Source of the DNA: Gari tellinella
Lineage: Eukaryota > Mollusca > Bivalvia > Cardiida > Psammobiidae
Direction of reading: 5' to 3'
DNA length: 64,000 bases
NCBI GenBank assembly: GCA_922989275.2
Contig: OV277861.1
Span: 16,640,540-16,704,539 of the forward strand
Position 1 is the first letter of the stretch. The number at the start of each line of letters is the position of its first letter. The notes under the pieces are model-generated. The model worked only from the letters and a program-made list of their open reading frames with translations, searched no databases and was not told the DNA's origin. Below, one piece after another: positions 11,679 through 23,097 of this stretch. A program made the translations under genes and the position numbers.

Positions 11679-12131
11679 ATAAAACGCAGTTATTTACCTT
11701 AAATGTACGTCAACAGGAAGTGACGACGTCGATATCATGACAACAACGTCATGACGTCATAAACAATAGTATTGCGCCTGATGATATAGTGAAACGCGTC
11801 GCGCATTGTTTGAAGAAATAAAATTGTTTTTAAAAGCCTATAATACATCATCTATTTTTTTAAATCATATATATATATATATTATATATATAATAAATAA
11901 TGTCGGCGTGATGCCGGAAACTACCGGGAAAAGCTGTATATATGATTTAAAAAAATAGATGATGTATTATAGGCTTTTTAAAAACAATTTTTTTTCTTCA
12001 AACAATGCGCGACGCGTTTCACTATATCATCAGGCGCAATAATATTGTTTATGACGTCATGACGTTGTTGTCATGATATCGACGTCGTCACTTCCTGTTG
12101 ACGTACATCTAAGGTAAATAACTGCGTTTTA
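11679..12131. repeat. Long inverted repeat, arms about 195 bp
   Basis: The left arm 11679-11874 and right arm 11937-12131 are near-perfect reverse complements. ATAAAACGCAGTTATTTACC at the left matches GGTAAATAACTGCGTTTTAT at the right, and GTGAAACGCGTCGCGCATTG matches CAATGCGCGACGCGTTTCAC. The loop is (TA)n plus a short GC-richer piece with GCCGGAAACTACCGGGAA. No coding capacity. It is a foldback element or a palindromic duplication. Confidence 0.85.
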
Positions 12132-12249
12132 TTAAAGGGAGATAATTATTGAGAATTAAGAACAGGTTTAAATTTAGCTATGAAATATTCTTCTTTTGCT
12201 AGCCTAGCTGAAACACTATATGTCTTTAATTTAAAAAAAGGAAACATTT

Positions 12250-12342
12250 CATAATTTAAGTTTTTCTTTCCGCATTTTTCAACAAGACAAATTCCTTTAA
12301 GCGCCCATTTAGAAAAATGCGGAAAGAAAAACTTAAATTATA
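12250..12342. repeat. Inverted repeat, 29-bp arms
   Basis: ATAATTTAAGTTTTTCTTTC at 12251 continues into CGCATTTTT and is matched by AAAAATGCGGAAAGAAAAAC starting at 12313. The 33-bp loop contains GCGCCCATTT. A (TA)n run follows at 12340-12356. Confidence 0.8.
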
Positions 12343-12357
12343 TATATATATATATTA

Positions 12358-13460
12358 ATAATGTTAAGAAAGCAAAATATTTAAGCTCGGTCGGGAATCG
12401 AACCCGTGTGGAGAAGGCAAAACAATGTGTGTGTGTCCTCAACTGTCCTTATCTGTGATGTAAAACACTACTGGGCTACTCGAGAAATCTTACCAACCAT
12501 CTTTATTATCCGATTCGTATTTCATAAAACCAAAGATGTCACGTTCATGGTGGCAAAATAAAAGGAGACGATTCGAACAACTCGCTTTACTTTTCTTTAT
12601 TCCAACAGTACCGGTCTCAATTCGAACAATTTTGTCCGTTAAAATGCTAAATACTAACAGTAAATACCCCATAACTCTTCAAACCACCCGATAACAATAC
12701 CAACTACCGAACGCTAAAATTAAATAACCTACGACGCTACAATAACCCGATAACGACTCTCTATCTGTCTCTCTCACTTTGTCTCCCTCTGGTTCGATGT
12801 CTATGTGTCTCTCTATGTCTGCCTGAATGTCTGTCAATGTCTGTCTCTCTCTGTGTGTCTCTTTATTTCTGTCTCTATATTTCTGTGTCTCTATCTGTCT
12901 CTGTCTCTGACTCTCTCTCTCTCTCTCTCTCAACCTCTTTCTCTGTCGCTATGTGTGTGTGTGTCTCTCTCTCTGTCTCTGTTTCTGTTTCTGTCTCTCT
13001 GTCTGTGTCTCTCTTTCTCTCTCTGTTGTCTCTCTTGGCTCTGTCTGTCTCCGTCTCTGTTTGGCTGTCTGTCTCTCTATGTGTTTCTCTTATTTCTGTC
13101 TTTCTGCCTTTGTCTCTCTCTGTGTGTATTTCTGTTTCTGTATCTCTCTTTCTCTCTTTGTCTGTCTCTGACTGTCGCTTTATCTCTCTGTGTCACTCTC
13201 TATCTGTTTGTGTGTCTCTCTCCATTTTCTGTCTAAGTCTGTCTTTCTCTGTTTTTCTCTCTTTCTTTGTCTGCCCGTCTCTCTGTCTTGTCTGTTTCTG
13301 TCTGTTTGTCTGTCTGTATACCCCCCTCTCTCATTATATCCCCCTCTCTCTCTCTTTCGATCTGACTCTCTGTCAGTCTCTCTATATATATTTCTGTCTC
13401 GCTGTGTGTTTCTGTCTCTCTTTATGTGCGTCTCTGTCTGTCTTTCTTTCTGTCTCTCTA
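12358..13460 (+). repeat. Right copy of array-boundary duplication
   Basis: Shorter paralogue of 5530 to about 6900. It holds the same tRNA-like sequence, the same unique segment (GGAGACGATTCGAACAACTC), the same eroded monomers, and then a 690-bp TCTG tract. That tract repeats phrases of the first array in order, such as CTCTGGTTCGATGTC and GTCTCTGACTGTCGCT. It then passes directly into the 20-bp satellite. Confidence 0.8.
12385..12486 (-). other. tRNA-like sequence, second copy
   Basis: Minus-strand GGTTCGATTCC B box and TAGCCCAGTAGTG A-box-like segment. It has a 20-bp insertion between the boxes relative to the copy at 5552-5646, so it is not a functional tRNA. Confidence 0.5.
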
Positions 13461-16400
13461 AACTAACATTAATTACAAAAAATAATCCAATACCAAAGTC
13501 TAATTTTAAATACCCTAAACTAATTTTGAATACACAAAACAAACATTGTATACCCAAAACTAATTTTGAATACCCAAAACTAACATTAATTACGCATAAC
13601 TAACTTTAAATACCCAAAACTAAATTTAAGACCCAAAACTAATTTTAAATACCCAAAACAAACATTGTATACCCAAAACTAATTTTTATACCCAAAACAA
13701 ACATAGATTAACCAACACTAGCTTTATATACCCAAAACTAATTTTAAATACCCCAAACAAACATTGTATACCCAAAACTAATTTTGAAAACCAAAAACTA
13801 ACATTTATTACCGAAATTAATTTTAAATACCCCAAACTAACATTATTTACCCAAAACTAATTTTAAATACCCTAAACTAATTTTGAATACACAAAACAAA
13901 CATTGTATACCCAAAACTAATTTTAAATACCTAAAACTAACATTAATTACACAAAACTAACTTTAAATACCCAAAACTAAATTTAAGACCCAAAACTAAT
14001 TTTAAATACCCCAAACAAACACTGTATACCCAAAACTAATTTTAAATACCCAAAACTAACATTATTTACCCAAAACTAACTTTTAATACCCAAAACTAAT
14101 TTTAAATACCAAAAACAAACATAGATTAACCAACACTACCTTTATATACCCAAAACTAATTTTAAATACCCAAAAAAAATTCAAATACCCAAAACGAACA
14201 TTTTATACCCAAAACTAATTTTGAATACCCCAAACAAACATAGATTAACCAACACTAGCTTTATATACCCAAAACTAATTTTAAATGCCCCAAACAAACA
14301 TTGTATACCCAAAACTAATTTTGAAAACCAAAAACTAACATTTATTACCGAAATTAATTTTAAATACCCCAAACTAACATTATTTACCCAAAACTAACTT
14401 TAAATACCCTAAACTAATTTTGAATACACAAAACAAACATTGTATACCCAAAACTAATTTTGAATACCTAAAACTAACATTAATTACACAAAACTAACTT
14501 TAAATACCCAAAACTAAATTTAAGACCCAAAACTAATTTTAAATACCCAAAACAAACACTGTATACCCAAAACTAATTTTAAATACCCAAAACTAACATT
14601 ATTTACCCAAAACTAACTTTTAATACCCAAAACTAATTTTAAATACCAAAAACAAACATAGATTAACCAACACTAACTTTATTTACCCAAAACTAATTTT
14701 ATATACCCAAAACAAATTCAAATACCCAAAACGAACATTTTATACCCAAAACTAATTTTGAATACCCCAAACAAACATAGATTAACCAACACTAGCTTTA
14801 TATACCCAAAACTAATTTTAAATACCCCAAACAAACATTGTATACCCAAAACTAATTTTGAAAACCAAAAACTAACATTTATTACCGAAATTAATTTTAA
14901 ATACCCCAAACTAACATTATTTACCCAAAACTAACTTTAAATACCCTAAACTAATTTTGAATACACAAAACAAACATTGTATACCCAAAACTAATTTTGA
15001 ATACCTAAAACAAACATTGTATACCCAAAACTAATTTTGAAAACCAAAAACTAACATTTATTACCGAAATTAATTTTAAATACCCCAAACTAACATTATT
15101 TACCCAAAACTAACTTTAAATACCCAAAACTAATTTTGAATACCAAAAACTAACATAAATTACCGAAATCAATTTTAAAGACCCAAAACAAACATTGTAT
15201 ACCCAAAACAAACATTTTATACCCAAATCTAATTTTGAATACCCCAAACAAACATAGATTAACCAACACTAGCTTTATATACCCAAAACTAATTTTAAAT
15301 ACCCCAAACAAACATTGTATACCCAAAACTAATTTTAAAAACCAAAAACTAACATTTATTACCGAAATTAATTTTAAATACCCCAAACTAACATTATTTA
15401 CCCAAAACTAACTTTAAATACCCTAAACTAATTTTGAATACACAAAACAAACATTGTATACCCAAAACTAATTTTGAATACTCAAAACTAACATTAATTA
15501 CGCAAAACTAACTTTAAATACCCAAAACTAAATTTAAGAACCAAAACTAATTTTAAATACCCAAAACAAACATTGTATACCCAAAACTAATTTTAAATAC
15601 CCAAAACTAACAATATTTTCCCAAAACTAACTTTTAATACCCAAAACTAATTTTAAATACCCAAAACAAACATAGATTAACCAACACTAACTTTATATAC
15701 CCAAAACTAATTTTAGATACCCAAAACAAATTCAAATACCCAAAACGAACATCTTATACCCAAAACTAATTTTGAATACCCCAAACAAACATAGATTAAC
15801 CAACACTAGCTTTATATACCCAAAACTTATTTTAAATACCCCAAACAAACATTGTATACCCAAAACTAATTTTGAAAACCAAAAACTAACATTTATTACC
15901 GAAATTAATTTTAAATACCCCAAATTAACATTATTTACGCAAAACGAACTTTAAATACCCTAAACTAATTTTGAATACCAAAAACTAACATAAATTACCG
16001 AAATCAATTTTAAAGACCCAAAACAAACATTGTATACCCAAAACCAATTTTAAATACCCAAAACAAACATTGTATACCCAAAACTAATTTTGAATACCAA
16101 AAACTAACATTTATAACCGAAATTAATTTTAAATACCCAAAACTAACATTATTTACCCAAAACTAACTTTAAATACCCAAACCTAATTTTGAATACCCAA
16201 AACTAACATAAATTACCGAATTTTTTTTTAAAGACCAAAAACATATTTCAATACCCAAAACAAACATTGTATACCAAAAACTAATTTTAAATACCCAAAA
16301 CTAACATTATTTACCCAAAATAAATTTTAATACCCAAAACTAATTTTGAATACCCAAAACTAACATAGATTACCCAAAACTAACTTTATATACCCAAAAC

Positions 16401-18460
16401 TAATTTTAAATACCCAAGACAAATTTAAATACCAAAAACGAACATTTTATGCCCAAAAATAATTTTGAAAAAATCAAAACTCAAAACTTACATCAATTAC
16501 CCAAAACTAACTTTATATACCCAAAACTAATGTTAAATACCCCACACTAACATTATTTACCCAAAACTAACTTTAAATACCCAAAACTAATTTTGAATAC
16601 CCAAAACTAACATAAATTACCGAAATCAATTTTAAATACCCCAAACTAACATTTTTTACCCAAAACTAACTTTAAATACCCAAAACTTATTTTGAATACC
16701 CAAACTAATATAAATTACCGAAATAAATTTTGAAGACCCAAAACAAATATTGTATACCCAAAACTAATTTTAAATACCCCAAACTAACATTATTTACCCA
16801 AAACTAATTTTAAATACCAAAAATTAAATTTAAAGACCCAAAACTAACATTAATTACCGAAAACTAACTTTTAATACCCAAAACTAGCATTAATTACCGA
16901 AAACTAACTTCAATACCGAAAACTAACATAAATTATCGAAAACTAATTTTAAATACCCAAAACTAGCATAAATTACCGAAAACTAACTTTAAATACCCAA
17001 AAACTAACATTAATTTCCGAAACTAATTCAAAAGACCAAAACTCATCTTTAATACCCAAAACTCATTTGAAAACTCGCATACATTAACGAAAACAAACTC
17101 TAAATACCCAAAACTAACATAAATTACCCAAAAATAACTTGAAATACCCAAAACTAACATAAATTAACGAAGTTAATTTTAAAGACCCAAAACTAATTTT
17201 AAATACCCAAAACTAACATTGAATACCCAAACCAATTTTGAATACCGAAAAATAAAATTAATTACCGAAATCATAACTAATAATAATACCAAAATTGAAC
17301 ATTATTACCGAAAATAATTTTTAAGACCCAAAACTAATTTGAAATACCCCAAACTAGCATTTAGAACCGAAAACTAACTTTTAAACCCAAAACTAATTTT
17401 AAATATTCAAATCTAACAATAAATACCAAAATTAATTTTAAATACCCAAAACTAACATTAATTACCGAAATCTGACTTCAAAAACCTAAATCTAGCATAA
17501 ATTACAGAAGACTTACTTTAAATACCCCAAATTAAGTAAATTACCGAAATTAATTTTAAAGACCAACACTAATTATAGATACCGAAAACTATTTTTGAAT
17601 ACCAAAAACTAACATTTAGTACCGTAAACTAATTTTTAATACCCAAAACTAACATTAATTACCGAAAACTAATATTAAATACCCAACACTAACATAAATT
17701 ACCCAAAACTAACTGTAAGTACCCAAAACTAACATAAATTACCGAAAACTAGTTTTAAGTACCAAAAACTAGTATAAATTACCAAAATTACTTTAAAGGA
17801 CCTAAAACTTATTTTAAATACCCAAAACTAACATTAATTACCGAAATAAATTTAAAATACTTAAAACTAATATTAATTTCCCAAAACTATATTTAAATAC
17901 CCTAAAACTAACATAAATATTAACTACCAAAATTGAACATAAATTACCGAAATTCATTTTAATGATTGATTGATTGAGTTGGGTTTTACGGCACCGCGAC
18001 ACATGAAATGTTCATATGGCGCCGAAAAAATAAATTCATTTTAAAGACCCAAAACTAGTGTTAATACACAAAACAAGTATTTATAACCGAAAACTAACTT
18101 TTAATACCCAAAACTAATTTTAAATACCCAAATCTAACATTAATTGCCGAAATTAATTCTAAATACCCAAGACTAACATTAATTACCGAAAAACTTACTT
18201 CAAATACCCAAAACTAACATAAATAACCGAAAACTTTATTTAAATACCCAAAATTAAATAGATAACCGAAAACTAATTTTAAATACGCAAAACTAACATC
18301 ATTTTTTTTAAAGACCCAAAACTTATTTTGAATACCCAAAACTAACATTAATTACCGAAAACCAATTGTAAATACCCAGAAGTAATATTAATTACCGAAA
18401 ACTAACTTTTTATACCCAAAACTAGAATTAATTACCGAAAACCAACATTTAATGACGAAA
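13461..18460 (+). repeat. 20-bp satellite (TACCCAAAACTAA type), 5 kb
   Basis: About 250 monomers with consensus TACCCAAAACTAAYWTTAAA, a few of them 19 bp. Between about 13.5 and 16.1 kb a higher-order period of 537 bp is visible. The marker ACATTTATTACCG falls at 13801, 14338, 14875, 15352 and 15889 (spacings 537, 537, 477, 537), with an extra copy at 15054. Monomers become more diverged toward the right, where TACCGAAAACTAAC forms dominate. The four near-identical 63-codon minus frames (ends 14372, 14909, 15386, 15923) are just the period read in one frame. Confidence 0.9.
17964..18030 (+). mobile_element. GATTGATTGAGTTGGGTTTTACG repeat fragment in satellite
   Basis: GATTGATTGAGTTGGGTTTT followed by ACGGCACCGCGACACATGAA and TCATATGGCGCCG interrupts the satellite. 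The reverse complement of its front part is at 53902-53951, and a weaker one at 33724-33765. Same module in three places means a dispersed element, likely a short retroelement fragment; family not assigned. Confidence 0.6.
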
Positions 18461-18461
18461 A

Positions 18462-19332
18462 CTACCTTCTCTGTTTTTGTCTATGTTATCTCTGCCTGTA
18501 ATGTTCTCTGTTTGTGTGTATGTCTCTCTCCCACTCTTTCTTTCTCTCTCTCTTTCTCTCTCACTCTCCCTCTCTATCTCTATCTGTCTGTCTCCCTATC
18601 TTTATCTGCATGTCTGTCTTTTTTCTGTCTCTCTGTCTCTGTCTATATGTCTCTTCTCTATCTTCTTCTCTCTTTGTCTGTATCTGCCTCTCTCTCTATC
18701 TAAGACTTTGTGTCACTGTCTCTCTCTCTGATTCTTTTTCTGTCACACGCTCTCTGCCCTATGTCAATCTGTTTGTTTCTGCTCTCTGTTTCTGTCGTTA
18801 TCTCTCTCTCTCTCTGCTTCTCTCTTTTTCTGTATGCCTGTCTGTTTGTCTCTCCTTCTTTGTCTTTCACGCTGCCTCTGCCTGTATGTCTCCCATTTTT
18901 AATCTGTCGCTGCCTCTGTCTCTCTTCTCTGTTTTTCTATCTCCTAAATATGGTTGTTTGTCTGTCTGCCTCTCTCTCTCTCTCTTACTTTTTGTCATTT
19001 TTTTCTCTGTCGCTGTCTTTGTCTCTCTATGCTCCTTTCTCTGTCTCTCTGTCATCTTTCTCTCTCAACACTCTTTCTCTATCTCACCTTCTCCCTCTTC
19101 CTCTTCTTTTCTCTCTTTTTCTCTTTCTCTCTCTCTCTCCCCCTCTCTCTCTGTCATTCACTCTGGTACGTCCAAATACAATTAGCCCAAAGATGGCAGA
19201 AACTCTCTCCTCTCTCTCTCTCTCTCTCTCTGGTACGTCAAAATGCAATTAGCCCAAAGATAGCAGAAACTCTCTCCCACTCTCTCTCTCTCTCATGCTC
19301 TCTTTCTCTCCCTCCCTCCCTCCATCCCTCCT

Positions 19333-19364
<32 letters not shown>

Positions 19365-19375
19365 CTCTGGTGCGT
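18462..19375 (+). repeat. Third TCTG/TC-rich tract
   Basis: T/C/G-rich tract following the satellite without a gap of unique DNA. Open frames up to 223 codons (18514-19185) are compositional artefacts as in the 6-11.6 kb array. Confidence 0.85.
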
Positions 19376-19402
19376 CCAATTAGCCAAAAGATGACAGAAA
19401 CG
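19163..19402 (+). repeat. Three spaced copies of a 40-bp unit in the TC tract
   Basis: CTGGTACGTCCAAATACAAT with ATTAGCCCAAAGATGGCAGA occurs at 19163-19202, at about 19230-19269, and with a deletion at about 19368-19402. TC runs of variable length separate them, so the larger unit is this block plus a TC spacer. Confidence 0.75.
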
Positions 19403-19647
19403 GACGTTAACAAACAAAACAATAACAAAGTACCAACAATATCCGTTCTATTTCTGCTTGATACCAATTTTCCGAGAAATTCTTTCAACATATCCGAAGA
19501 TGTCCATTACACAATTTTTCAAATCAGAAAAGAACTTCAATTTTGAGAGAAAATTGTTCAACGTCCTGATATCATCGACGTTATCGGGTCATTTAACGTC
19601 GAACGACGTCAAAATAAATGTTACACTTCATTGCTCCAACTTGTGAC

Positions 19648-19865
19648 GCGACGTCGTTTAACGCGTTGACACTTAAACTTTATTTTCCATTGCAAACATT
19701 TTGCAGCCAGATCAACCCGGCGTCTGATCTGGATCCAAACTGTTTGCCACTCAGATGAAAATAGCAGATGACAAATGTAAAAAAGTTATTATTTTCTGCA
19801 TTTTGTGTTTTGCGTTTGCGTTTCGTTTGCGTTTAAACGGAAATGAATTACGTTTTCTCCACTGC
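19648..19865 (-). mobile_element. Family A MITE, decayed
   Basis: The right end CGTTTTCTCCACTG and the subterminal GTTTGCGTTTAAACGG are clear. The hairpin has lost part of one arm: CAGCCAGATCAACCCGGCGTC lacks the GACGCC arm segment. The left end is eroded (AACGCGTTGACACTTAAAC). Confidence 0.6.
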
Positions 19866-20578
19866 AGCATTACAAGGGTTACCTCGCCAATTCCCGGGCA
19901 GTGCAAGAGTTAAACCGGTGACCGCATGCTCACCACGCGCACCACGCCCGTAAAAAGTATACAATACTGTCCGGTAACAGAAAAAAGTGTCCGGTATCAG
20001 ACGTAAGAGGACACTTTTTGAATAGCTCTGCGGGGGTATCTGCTTATAAATGTTGGATACTGATGGTGGGGATTACCCGATCTCTTTGAAACAAGCTGGT
20101 TGTGGGTCTGTGGTATAATTCGTGAACAGCTAATTTATAAATAGTTAAGGGTGTAATTCAGCCATGGATTATGCAGGTCGGTGGGGCGGGGGCAGGTATG
20201 GTGTGAATTACTTGAGAAAGTTATAAATTACATTACAAGTTTACGATCACATTGCTAAAGAGTGCATTTTATTACAATTACTATTACGCAACGTTTACAT
20301 AAATTTTTGTAATGCATTAAATTACAACTACATTGGCAAAGTAATGCATTACATTGCACTTAACATTTTGATAACAGTCAAAAACATTATTAAAAAAAGA
20401 CTAATAAGCATATCATATATAACTGATAGGTTATCGTTTACAAGTTCTTTGTCAACTACATAATCAAAGATGCAAAACTTAAGAATACATGTATATGCAA
20501 GTATACCGTTTGAAATGTCAAATCCTTTTTATAGTGTCCACTGGGTAAGAAAGCATATTTTTGTAAGCAAGTGAGTCC
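19866..20578. other. No supported gene
   Basis: Unique-looking DNA. GTGTCCGGTA near 20000 and TAATGCATTACA near 20345 are short local repeats only. Confidence 0.4.
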
Positions 20579-20831
20579 TTAACCCTTTACCCCATAGTTT
20601 TTTTCTAGTTTTGAAAATAGGCGACTACTTAAAGCAGGTTGAAAGTAAATCAGAATGCGCCCTAAGGCGCATTCTGCTTTACTTTCAGTCTGCTTTAAGT
20701 TACAACCTGCTAGAAATTTAGAAAATATTTCTTCTAATACATATTTATGACTGTATAGATTGGAACTATTTTCTTCCGCGGAGGATTAAATAGAATTCGC
20801 TGAAAGGCGCTTCTATAAGGTAAAGGGTTAA
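20579..20831 (+). mobile_element. Family C MITE (core 2), full length
   Basis: TTAA at both ends with CCCTTTACC at the left and TAAAGGG at the right. Core 2 spans about 20628-20699, with TTAAAGCAGGTTGAAAGTAA closing on GCGCCCTAAGGCGC. The right subterminus carries the family signature GGAACTATTTTCTTC. TTAA plus CCC/GGG ends are piggyBac-like. Confidence 0.8.
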
Positions 20832-20879
20832 CCGTTTCCTCCACAGAAGCGCCTCAGACCGCCTGTACCTACATCTGCA

Positions 20880-21222
20880 AATGAGATTAAGATTCACTGA
20901 TAAAATTCAATAATAGTTTTGATTACAGCCGTCAGCTAACAACAAGTTAGCAGAAAAGCTAATGTAAAGCAGAAAGCTTATATGAGCTTTCTGCATAAAA
21001 TTCATATTGCTGTGCGCATTGTCCTACCTTAGGCACAGTTAAACATACATCTAATTTGCAAGATTGCCTGTGGAACAAAGGGTCAATACAGATCAAAAGT
21101 ATTGTGCAAAGCTCTCTGAAGTGCTTTCTACATATTAAACCTGTTAAATGAACTGGCATATCTTTTTTTGCCTGTACACTTCTTAATTGAATTACTGCTA
21201 AATAGAGGGGTTCAACTGTACC
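20880..21222. mobile_element. Decayed family F-like element
   Basis: A short palindrome AAAGCAGAAAGCTTATATGA with GAGCTTTCTGC sits at about 20963-20995, and AGAGGGGTTCAACTGTA at 21205-21221 resembles the F right end. The left end is not resolved. The minus frame at 20959-21159 is not credible. Confidence 0.35.
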
Positions 21223-21318
21223 AAGACAAAATGTATAAATGTCACTGTTGCATATAACATCATTAAAGTTTCAAATGCATTGTCTGTTAGATGCATTAAG
21301 TCAAACATGAATGCTTAA

Positions 21319-21843
21319 TTAAAGAGGCTCGCAACCAAATTTAGCATTAAAAATTGTAATTTGTAAATATATGCCAAACGCTTATAAAAGGGTAAGAATT
21401 TGTTTACGATAAGAAATTCTGTTTAAAAATGCATTTCAATAAAAAAAAATATTATTGAGCTCTGGTGGGATTCGAACCCGGGACCCGGCATGCGGGGACA
21501 GGAAGAAAAATAAGACAACCAGTTAGACCACTCGACCAGCCGGACTATTTCTATCTCTGGGATAGATTTAACATAATTTTCTGTGTAGCGATGGAAAGTA
21601 CATAATTCGGCCCGGGTTTATGTCCGACCTGTGATCAATTTCTGTTGCGTCTTTCGATGCTATAGAATAAATATAAGATAAAGCGATGGAAAATATCTTA
21701 AAAAATAAGCTTTGAAGACTTTTCTTGAGGGTGTTTTAGACTGATCATATTTTTCAGATGCACGATAATGCTACACATTTGTTTTTATTTGAGGATTTTC
21801 TTTTATTTTTGAAAATACACCATCTGGTTGCGAATCGCTTTAA
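21319..21843. mobile_element. TIR element carrying a tRNA-like sequence
   Basis: The left end TTAAAGAGGCTCGCAACCA and the right end TGGTTGCGAATCGCTTTAA are inverted repeats with a few mismatches, about 525 bp apart. Between them lies the tRNA-like segment listed separately. No open frame of note. The TTAA-containing ends suggest TTAA targeting, but I cannot place the superfamily. Confidence 0.55.
21456..21545 (-). other. tRNA-like sequence inside TIR element
   Basis: On the minus strand TGGTCGAGTGGTCTAA resembles a tRNA A box and D-loop, and GGTTCGAATCC is a perfect B box with GGGTC flanking. The spacing is about 60 bp with T-rich filler and the acceptor arms pair poorly. A tRNA-Ser/Leu-derived relic or SINE head is more likely than a working tRNA. 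Confidence 0.5.
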
Positions 21844-22189
21844 AGTCTATCAGTGGTACTCGGTATCAATAAACGTGAACGAGTGAAAATATTTATCCCC
21901 CTTTTACAGTATATGTAATATTTACATCGATTCCAATGACATTCGTCTTCTTACAATGTGTCGCAGCATAAACATTGCGGTATGTGACTATGAAAATTGA
22001 TTAGATTATTGACAGTATATTGTACAACATAGAAGCATCCAATGATTTAAGTAATTAGCAATCTGACATGAATTAATCCTCAGGGAGCTGCTCGCGACAT
22101 TGAAAAATGACTAGGGGCCTTTGTTTGACATCAAATACGGTAATTACCATACCAGGGCAGGGTGTGGCATTCTATGAAATAGAATAATA

Positions 22190-22385
22190 TTAGGGGGGTG
22201 TCATTCTACGACATCGAATAATGACCGGGAGTCATTCTACGACATCGAATAAAGACCGGGGGTCATTCTACGACATCGAGTTATTACCGGGGAGTCATTC
22301 TACGACATCAAATAAAGACTCGGGGTCATTCTACGTCATCGAATAATGACCGGAGTTATTCAACGACACTGATTGATGACAAGGG
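22190..22385 (+). repeat. 31-bp minisatellite (GGGGGTCATTCTACGACATCG)
   Basis: About six units, each with GAATAATGACCGGGAGTC then ATTCTACGACATC. It is related to the units at 1443-1685 and 24700-24836 but on a longer regular array. Confidence 0.75.
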
Positions 22386-22571
22386 TAATGAGGCAACATT
22401 GCGCAGCGTCTGATCTGGATCGAAGTTGTTTGTAGATGGTGTTAAATGTATTCATAAACATGATAAACTGTTAAATCATATCAGCAAGAGTTAGCAAAAC
22501 ACAACATAGCCCGCTTGCAGTGGCTTTATTTGAATGATGGCAATTTGATAGGTACTTCAGGGCCCAAGGTT

Positions 22572-22660
22572 ATAAAGAGTTTGAGTTGAGTCTGGGCGTT
22601 TGCGCTAATCTGACCAATCAAATGCCTGACAACGATCTCAGACTCAACTCAAACTCTTTA
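22572..22660. repeat. Palindrome with 22-bp perfect arms
   Basis: TAAAGAGTTTGAGTTGAGTC at 22572 pairs with GACTCAACTCAAACTCTTTA ending at 22660. The 45-bp loop contains GTTTGCGCTAATCTGACC. Not similar to cores 1 or 2. Confidence 0.75.
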
Positions 22661-23097
22661 TTATCTTGAGATTTGGTCACTACAGAATTCAAGGTCAAAC
22701 TGAGGCAACAGATATCACGATACTCACAATATTGGTCACTTGCTAAATACGACAAGGGTACATTTCGCAGTTGCTAAGTTATGCTGGGTAAAGAGTTTTA
22801 CAAGTAAACATTACTATAATACTTAAGTCATTCGATGTGACACCACCTTATTAAAATGTAAAGCTGGGGAACACTAAAAATAAAAGTAATGGTAATAAAT
22901 AGATGACCAAACTATACCTGCAAGTGCAGCTTAATAAAAGTTTTACAGTTGTTTGATACCAACTTTACTTCAGATTTAACGACCGAGATCAAACTCGAGT
23001 CAGTGTCTCGAGACGAGAACTTTTGAAACGAATTCCGCAACCAAAGCACAGATTAGATCAAAGTTTGTTTGCCAAACTGAGATACTTTTCAAAAGTA
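22661..23097. other. No recognisable feature
   Basis: No supported gene or repeat in this stretch. Confidence 0.4.

Noticed and set aside
8510..11740. A 1076-codon open frame as a gene
   Set aside because: It lies wholly in the TCTG array, has Ser/Leu/Cys/Val low-complexity sequence, and equivalent long frames exist in the other two frames. A-poor DNA explains it.
14181..15923. Four near-identical 63-codon minus frames as a tandem gene family
   Set aside because: They are the 537-bp period of the 20-bp satellite read in one frame; no start context, no variation pattern of coding DNA.
13461..18460. CRISPR array or telomeric repeat
   Set aside because: No distinct repeat-spacer structure; the monomer is a continuous 20-bp AT-rich satellite and not a TTAGGG-type telomere unit.
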